A DNA stretch of 9,034 bases from JAUVKT01 sp036350795 (GTDB lineage Bacteria > Bacteroidota > Bacteroidia > Bacteroidales > VadinHA17). Under the pieces are notes generated by a model. The model had not been told where the DNA came from and did not search any database. It worked only from the letters and a program-made list of their open reading frames with translations. The DNA is taken from contig JAZBNV010000044.1 of NCBI GenBank assembly GCA_036350795.1, forward strand, positions 1 through 9,034. The letters run 5' to 3'. Numbering within the stretch: the stretch's first letter is position 1; every line of letters starts with the position of its first letter. The position numbers were made by a program, and so were the translations under genes. Of this stretch, positions 5,676 to 9,034 are shown piece by piece.

Positions 5676-8243
5676 TTAATAGCTTTTTACGAAAAAGTGA
5701 TGTTCCTCACCGGAAGAAAGTTTAATCGAATCTTCAAAACCCACTTTACCTATACCGTTAAGTATAAATTTACTAATAAAAATAGTGCCTTCCAGAACAT
5801 TGAGTTTTATATCATAACCACCCGATTCAGTATCCTCAATAACTACAGTACCCCAGGCGTAGCCATTCGACCAGAACCAGGTACCTTCTATTGGATTAAT
5901 TGCAAAACTACCGTAGACACCTGAGTAGTTAAAGCCTGTTATTGCCAGCACCCCCGACCATGCTGCCATTGCCCTCGCATAGTGATGCCCGCATTCCGCC
6001 TCATCAAAGGGGTTTCGCTTGTAACCGTCGTACCTGTCCCTTATAGCCTCAATTACCTTAAGTCCCTCCTGCTCCATGCCTTCATAAATCATGCCTGTGG
6101 CTGCGGTATATTCAAAACCGGTCATGGTTTCCGCAAAGTATGGGAAAGGTACCTTTAGCCTTCCTTTTGGCCAGCTTGCCATTAGCAGACCCGACTCATC
6201 ACCAAGCACATAAGACCTCATAGGGTTGAAATGATCATAGAAATCTTCCTTGAAGTTATATTTCATAATACTCTCCAGTGTGCTTCTGATATTATCATTA
6301 TCAGCCAGGTAGCCCAGGCCTGTTATATGCGCCATATATTGCCCGGCGAGCTGGTCAACAAGGCATCCCGGGCCAAGCTGGAATTCGAGCTCATCAGCTG
6401 TCTTTCCTTCAGGGGGCAGAATCAGCTGTTCATAATACTCGCCGTTAAACAGTTTTTCATCGGTAAAAATTCGTCCCTTCTTATATAACTTATTGCATAC
6501 AACTGAAAATTCGCTGTCGCCAACATAGGCTGCCATCTCAGAGGCCGCCCTTAGCGCACCCAGGTACCAGAACTGCATCTGGGGGTTTGGACCATAATAC
6601 TCAACATCCATGGTATTATGCTGTTTGCCTTCCATAACACCATCCATATCAGCATCCCAGCCTCCATCCTCCCAGGCAAACTGCATAGCTGATTTCACTG
6701 AAGACCAGTATTTCTCCAGGAAGTCATCATCACCTGATAGTTGCCACTCGCGATAAAACTTCATTATTGTTCCCATCTGTCCGTCAGCGGCAATACCCTG
6801 GGTTGAACTGGCAATCCTAAGAGGCAAAGCAGCCCTGAAACTCATCCTTCCGTTATCGGCAAGAGCATATTTAAACTCCACATCCCTCATAGTTTTGGCC
6901 AGTTCTCCAAAAAGGAAGGGAGTTGTTTGCTCGTAATTCCAAACATGAGTGCACGAACCAAAGCAACTGCCTTCAGTGTCCATGCAGCCTTCCCATCCCA
7001 TCATATGCCCGCTGGCAATTCTGAAAACTGTCTGGGATCTAAGTGTACTCAGGTTAAAGAGGGCTGCTTCCTTTACAACATCAGGCAGATCGCTGCTAAT
7101 AAAACTGTTTACAAAAGAACAGGTCCTGTCGAACAAAGATTCCAGTTCAGGCTCAGTTTTCTGAATTACATCCCAGGCATCTTTATACCTTGTTGCATAG
7201 TAGTTACCTACCGTCTCCTTCGACCATGCCTTCCTGTTTGGGAAATGCCAGGTAAGATAAAAATGAAATTCTTCAGTTGCTCCCGGTTCAATAAGCTTGC
7301 TAACTGCCAGGCTGGCCATTGGATCATCTTCGCGTGGTTTTTCTTTAAGCTCGCTAAGCCGCCCATCATCAGAAAAATCGTCCCAGAAATTAAGTATTGC
7401 ATTCGACCAGTAGTTTGCTTTGGATGCAGTACGGTAAGACACATCCTTGTCGCATGTCGAAATAGCAAATGTACCCCAGGCAGGAGAAGTTGAAGGTACA
7501 TCCATTGAATACATATAGATTCCCGAAAGGATTGAGTCCTTTATAAAAGCATTTTTGTTATTATCAGCACCCAGGGGATGCTTTTCTCCTTTCCATGATA
7601 TGTAGTTTGCCGAACCATCCCGGCCGATAAAATTTCTTAAAGACCCGCAAACAGAAACATCAATGCTTTCCTCAGAGGTGTTGGTAATTTCGTAAGTAAG
7701 CACTGCTATTGGTATTCCACTATATTCAGCATCACCGGGAATAAGGGGATTAAAGGTCTTAAGAGTTACATTTAGCGGAACATTCTTATCTGACAGGTGT
7801 ACCCTTGCAAAGGGATAAGCAGCATCAAAGGAGGATTCATGAAAACGTGGCAAACCATGATGATTGACACTCCTTCCCTCCATATGTTCATAGTCGGCAG
7901 GATCAATAGGTCCCATAAGCGCCCTGGTTCCTGTTTCACCTGATTCCGCCCTGTAATAGATAGCGAAAAAAGGAGCATCGTTACCATCCAGTACCGTACT
8001 ATAACCTTTTGCAGGACGGTTCATAATCTCCCAGTCTGCCAGCTCACCCCTGCCCGTCAGCGATACTGTGCCGGTCCCAATTCCGCCAATTGGTATTTTT
8101 ATCCTGGAAAGGTGATCACTGTCATACACCCTCAACACAGGCCAGTCATCATTACAGGCCTCCCCGGGTAATGGTTCCTCCTCAACGCACGAAGACAGGA
8201 CGAGCAGTACAATAATTAATATTGATCTAAAACACCTGACCAT
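5676..8243 (-). CDS. GH116 family glycosidase lipoprotein (GBA2-like beta-glucosidase / glucosylceramidase family)
   Basis: This 855-residue secreted glycoside hydrolase resembles the non-lysosomal glucosylceramidase family GH116. Residues 1-18 form a lipoprotein signal peptide ending in lipobox LSSC with Cys19 lipidated. The following VEEEP is acidic, like the surface-export signals of Bacteroidota lipoproteins, so the enzyme probably faces the outside. The N-terminal GBA2-type beta-sandwich carries IPIGGIGTGTVSLTGRGE (50-67). The (alpha/alpha)6 catalytic domain includes GWEGCMDTEGSCFGSCTHV (416-434), WNYEQ (435-439), DADMDGVMEGKQHNTMD (530-546), MTGFEY (707-712) and CGHHYARAMAAWSG (751-764). 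Glu418 and Asp546 are my candidates for nucleophile and acid/base, judged from remembered GBA2 and SSO1353 motifs, so treat them as provisional. Family activities include beta-glucosidase, beta-xylosidase, glucosylceramidase and N-acetylglucosaminidase, so the substrate is open. The minus strand has an SD-like AAAAAGGTGA shortly before the ATG, unusual for this genome. The 69-aa gene follows at 15 bp. Confidence 0.93.
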   Translation of the reverse strand: MVRCFRSILIIVLLVLSSCVEEEPLPGEACNDDWPVLRVYDSDHLSRIKIPIGGIGTGTVSLTGRGELADWEIMNRPAKGYSTVLDGNDAPFFAIYYRAESGETGTRALMGPIDPADYEHMEGRSVNHHGLPRFHESSFDAAYPFARVHLSDKNVPLNVTLKTFNPLIPGDAEYSGIPIAVLTYEITNTSEESIDVSVCGSLRNFIGRDGSANYISWKGEKHPLGADNNKNAFIKDSILSGIYMYSMDVPSTSPAWGTFAISTCDKDVSYRTASKANYWSNAILNFWDDFSDDGRLSELKEKPREDDPMASLAVSKLIEPGATEEFHFYLTWHFPNRKAWSKETVGNYYATRYKDAWDVIQKTEPELESLFDRTCSFVNSFISSDLPDVVKEAALFNLSTLRSQTVFRIASGHMMGWEGCMDTEGSCFGSCTHVWNYEQTTPFLFGELAKTMRDVEFKYALADNGRMSFRAALPLRIASSTQGIAADGQMGTIMKFYREWQLSGDDDFLEKYWSSVKSAMQFAWEDGGWDADMDGVMEGKQHNTMDVEYYGPNPQMQFWYLGALRAASEMAAYVGDSEFSVVCNKLYKKGRIFTDEKLFNGEYYEQLILPPEGKTADELEFQLGPGCLVDQLAGQYMAHITGLGYLADNDNIRSTLESIMKYNFKEDFYDHFNPMRSYVLGDESGLLMASWPKGRLKVPFPYFAETMTGFEYTAATGMIYEGMEQEGLKVIEAIRDRYDGYKRNPFDEAECGHHYARAMAAWSGVLAITGFNYSGVYGSFAINPIEGTWFWSNGYAWGTVVIEDTESGGYDIKLNVLEGTIFISKFILNGIGKVGFEDSIKLSSGEEHHFFVKSY

Positions 8244-8471
8244 AGTTCACCTTTTTCGCAATATAGCAATTTGATCTGTTAAATACCACAAAGTGCACGT
8301 CTACGGTAAGTTAAACTTTATTAACAAAGCCTTGCGAGCGGCTTGGAAGTGACCCGTAAAGCATGGAAGAGAGTGAATATTGCATTGATTTTATGGGATA
8401 TGCAACCCCAATGTATGAAAGTGGTATAATTTTTGAATTCTTATTACACAGCATAATCAATATTAAATATT
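8244..8471. other. Divergent intergenic region between GH116 and the secreted SH3/BamE-like gene
   Basis: This 228-bp gap must hold promoters for both outward-facing genes. On the plus strand TATAATTTTTG (8425-8435) contains a perfect TATAAT and a TAnnTTTG-like box with one extra base, about 37 nt ahead of the ATG at 8472. No convincing -33 or -35 partner is visible. A small inverted repeat, AAGCC (8327-8331) and GGCTT (8340-8344), could be an operator but is too short to assert. A 42-codon open frame at 8363-8491 overlaps the next gene's start and is not called. Confidence 0.45.
8259..8292 (-). promoter_or_regulatory. Possible weak promoter of the GH116 gene
   Basis: On the minus strand TTTG (8292-8289) is followed 23 nt later by TATATTG (8265-8259). 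Compared with TTTG-N19-21-TAnnTTTG, the spacing is two longer and the -7 box one base shorter, so overall geometry is close but imperfect. It would place the transcript start about 10 nt before the ATG at 8243. Confidence 0.3.
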
Positions 8472-9034
8472 ATGATAAAAAATATATATAAAACATGGCT
8501 TACCGTGATTACAGTCGTGTTATTCAGCAGTTTAACAGGTGTTGCACAAACTCAAACAGTTAAGACCATATCGGCATGCAGGCTGTTTGCTGACATAGAA
8601 AATACAAGTGCAGTACTTGGATATATCCCTGCAGGCAAAGAAGTTGAAGTGATTGAAATACTGGATGATTATCTGCTTGTTAAGTATGAAGATATGGAAG
8701 GACTTATTCTTAAGGATAAGACTGATAATGGGGCAGAAATGCTTTCGCCGGCACAACAGAACCAGGTGCAGCAGAAGCAGGTAGTTAATCCTGGCTTTAT
8801 TGAAGACAGGTTAATGCTTCTGAGTGAAAAATACGGTACAAAGAGTGGAAAGGCCATCTACGAACATAAAATATGGAAGGGGATGGATCATAATATGATC
8901 AGGGACAGCTGGGGCAAACCCCTCAGGGTTTCGCGCGAAGTAAAAACCTCAGGTACTGTTGAAATATGGACTTACAGAAAATCATGGTTGCTTTTAAGAA
9001 ATGGTATTCTATCTGAATGGGGCCCCAACAGGTA
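8472..9034 (+). CDS. Secreted protein with SH3b-like and BamE/SmpA-like domains (partial, runs off right edge)
   Basis: The frame is open from ATG 8472 to the window end with no stop, so only the first 187 residues are visible. Residues 1-25 are a Sec signal peptide: basic start (MIKNIYK), hydrophobic core (WLTVITVVLFSSL) and likely cleavage at GVA-QT. Residues about 32-82 resemble a bacterial SH3 domain, with RLFADIENTSAVLGYIPAG, then EVEVIEILDDYLLVKYE and a closing GLILKD. A Gln-rich linker (94-103, AQQNQVQQKQ) follows. Residues about 130-183 resemble the BamE/SmpA/OmlA fold: KGMDHNMIRDSWGKP, then EIWTYRKSWLLLRNGILSEW. Proteins of this fold often sit in the envelope and bind other proteins. 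No lipobox is present, so a soluble periplasmic location is more likely than a lipoprotein. The role is not known. An ATG at 8544-8546 or later would lose the signal peptide, so 8472 is preferred. Confidence 0.8.
   Translation, partial: MIKNIYKTWLTVITVVLFSSLTGVAQTQTVKTISACRLFADIENTSAVLGYIPAGKEVEVIEILDDYLLVKYEDMEGLILKDKTDNGAEMLSPAQQNQVQQKQVVNPGFIEDRLMLLSEKYGTKSGKAIYEHKIWKGMDHNMIRDSWGKPLRVSREVKTSGTVEIWTYRKSWLLLRNGILSEWGPNR

Noticed and set aside
6927..7493. 188-codon plus-strand frame inside the GH116 gene
   Set aside because: It is antisense to a clear GH116 catalytic domain with intact motifs. Its translation is rich in Cys, Ile and Lys without domain structure, as expected for a shadow frame.
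8363..8491. 42-codon open frame on the plus strand between GH116 and the SH3/BamE-like gene
   Set aside because: It overlaps the likely promoter (TATAATTTTTG) and the start of the next gene, has no promoter of its own and shows no recognisable protein character.
8532..8857. Two minus-strand frames (8532-8756 and 8669-8857) near the right edge
   Set aside because: They oppose the plus-strand secreted protein, which has a convincing signal peptide and domains; these frames have none.

Overview
The window looks like chromosomal DNA of a member of the Bacteroidota, probably a Bacteroidales or Marinilabiliales-type anaerobe. The evidence is indirect. Exact matches to the Bacteroidota -7 promoter box TAnnTTTG occur ahead of genes (one has a TTTG box 19 nt upstream), Shine-Dalgarno sites are nearly absent, a lipoprotein has an acidic surface-export-like run after its lipobox cysteine, and the protein families are typical of the phylum. 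Genus and species cannot be told from this window.

Left part (1-2215). A tRNA-Phe(GAA) lies on the minus strand with a textbook Bacteroidota promoter. Divergent from it is a plus-strand pair: an M16B zinc metalloprotease and a class I SAM-dependent O-methyltransferase. Their stop and start codons overlap (TAGTG), so they are probably translationally coupled. The stop codon of the methyltransferase lies in the first unit of a six-copy 11-bp tandem repeat, which fills the gap before the convergent minus-strand genes.

Middle part (2216-5450, minus strand). In transcription order this holds an NMO/FabK-like flavoprotein with a C-terminal four-cysteine tail, a cold-shock-domain protein with a Lys-rich N-terminus, a GC-rich hairpin, and then two tightly spaced genes: a corrinoid (cobalamin)-binding protein and a standalone MetH-type reactivation domain. 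These last two form the most interesting unit. One carries the B12 methyl carrier and the other looks able to rescue oxidised B12 by SAM-dependent reductive methylation. No methyltransferase that would load or unload the carrier is in view.

Right part (5451-9034). A large GH116 (GBA2-like) glycosidase lipoprotein is followed by an unrecognised 69-aa protein, 15 bp apart on the minus strand. No SusC/SusD or sugar-locus genes accompany them here. Divergent from them, a plus-strand gene for a secreted protein with an SH3b-like and a BamE/SmpA-like domain runs off the right edge. It has no stop codon inside the window.

Nothing in the window is clearly a mobile element, CRISPR array or prophage. 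The best candidate for an under-described system is the corrinoid-protein/reactivase pair. Similar pairs probably exist elsewhere, so its novelty is modest and depends on identifying its partner methyltransferase.
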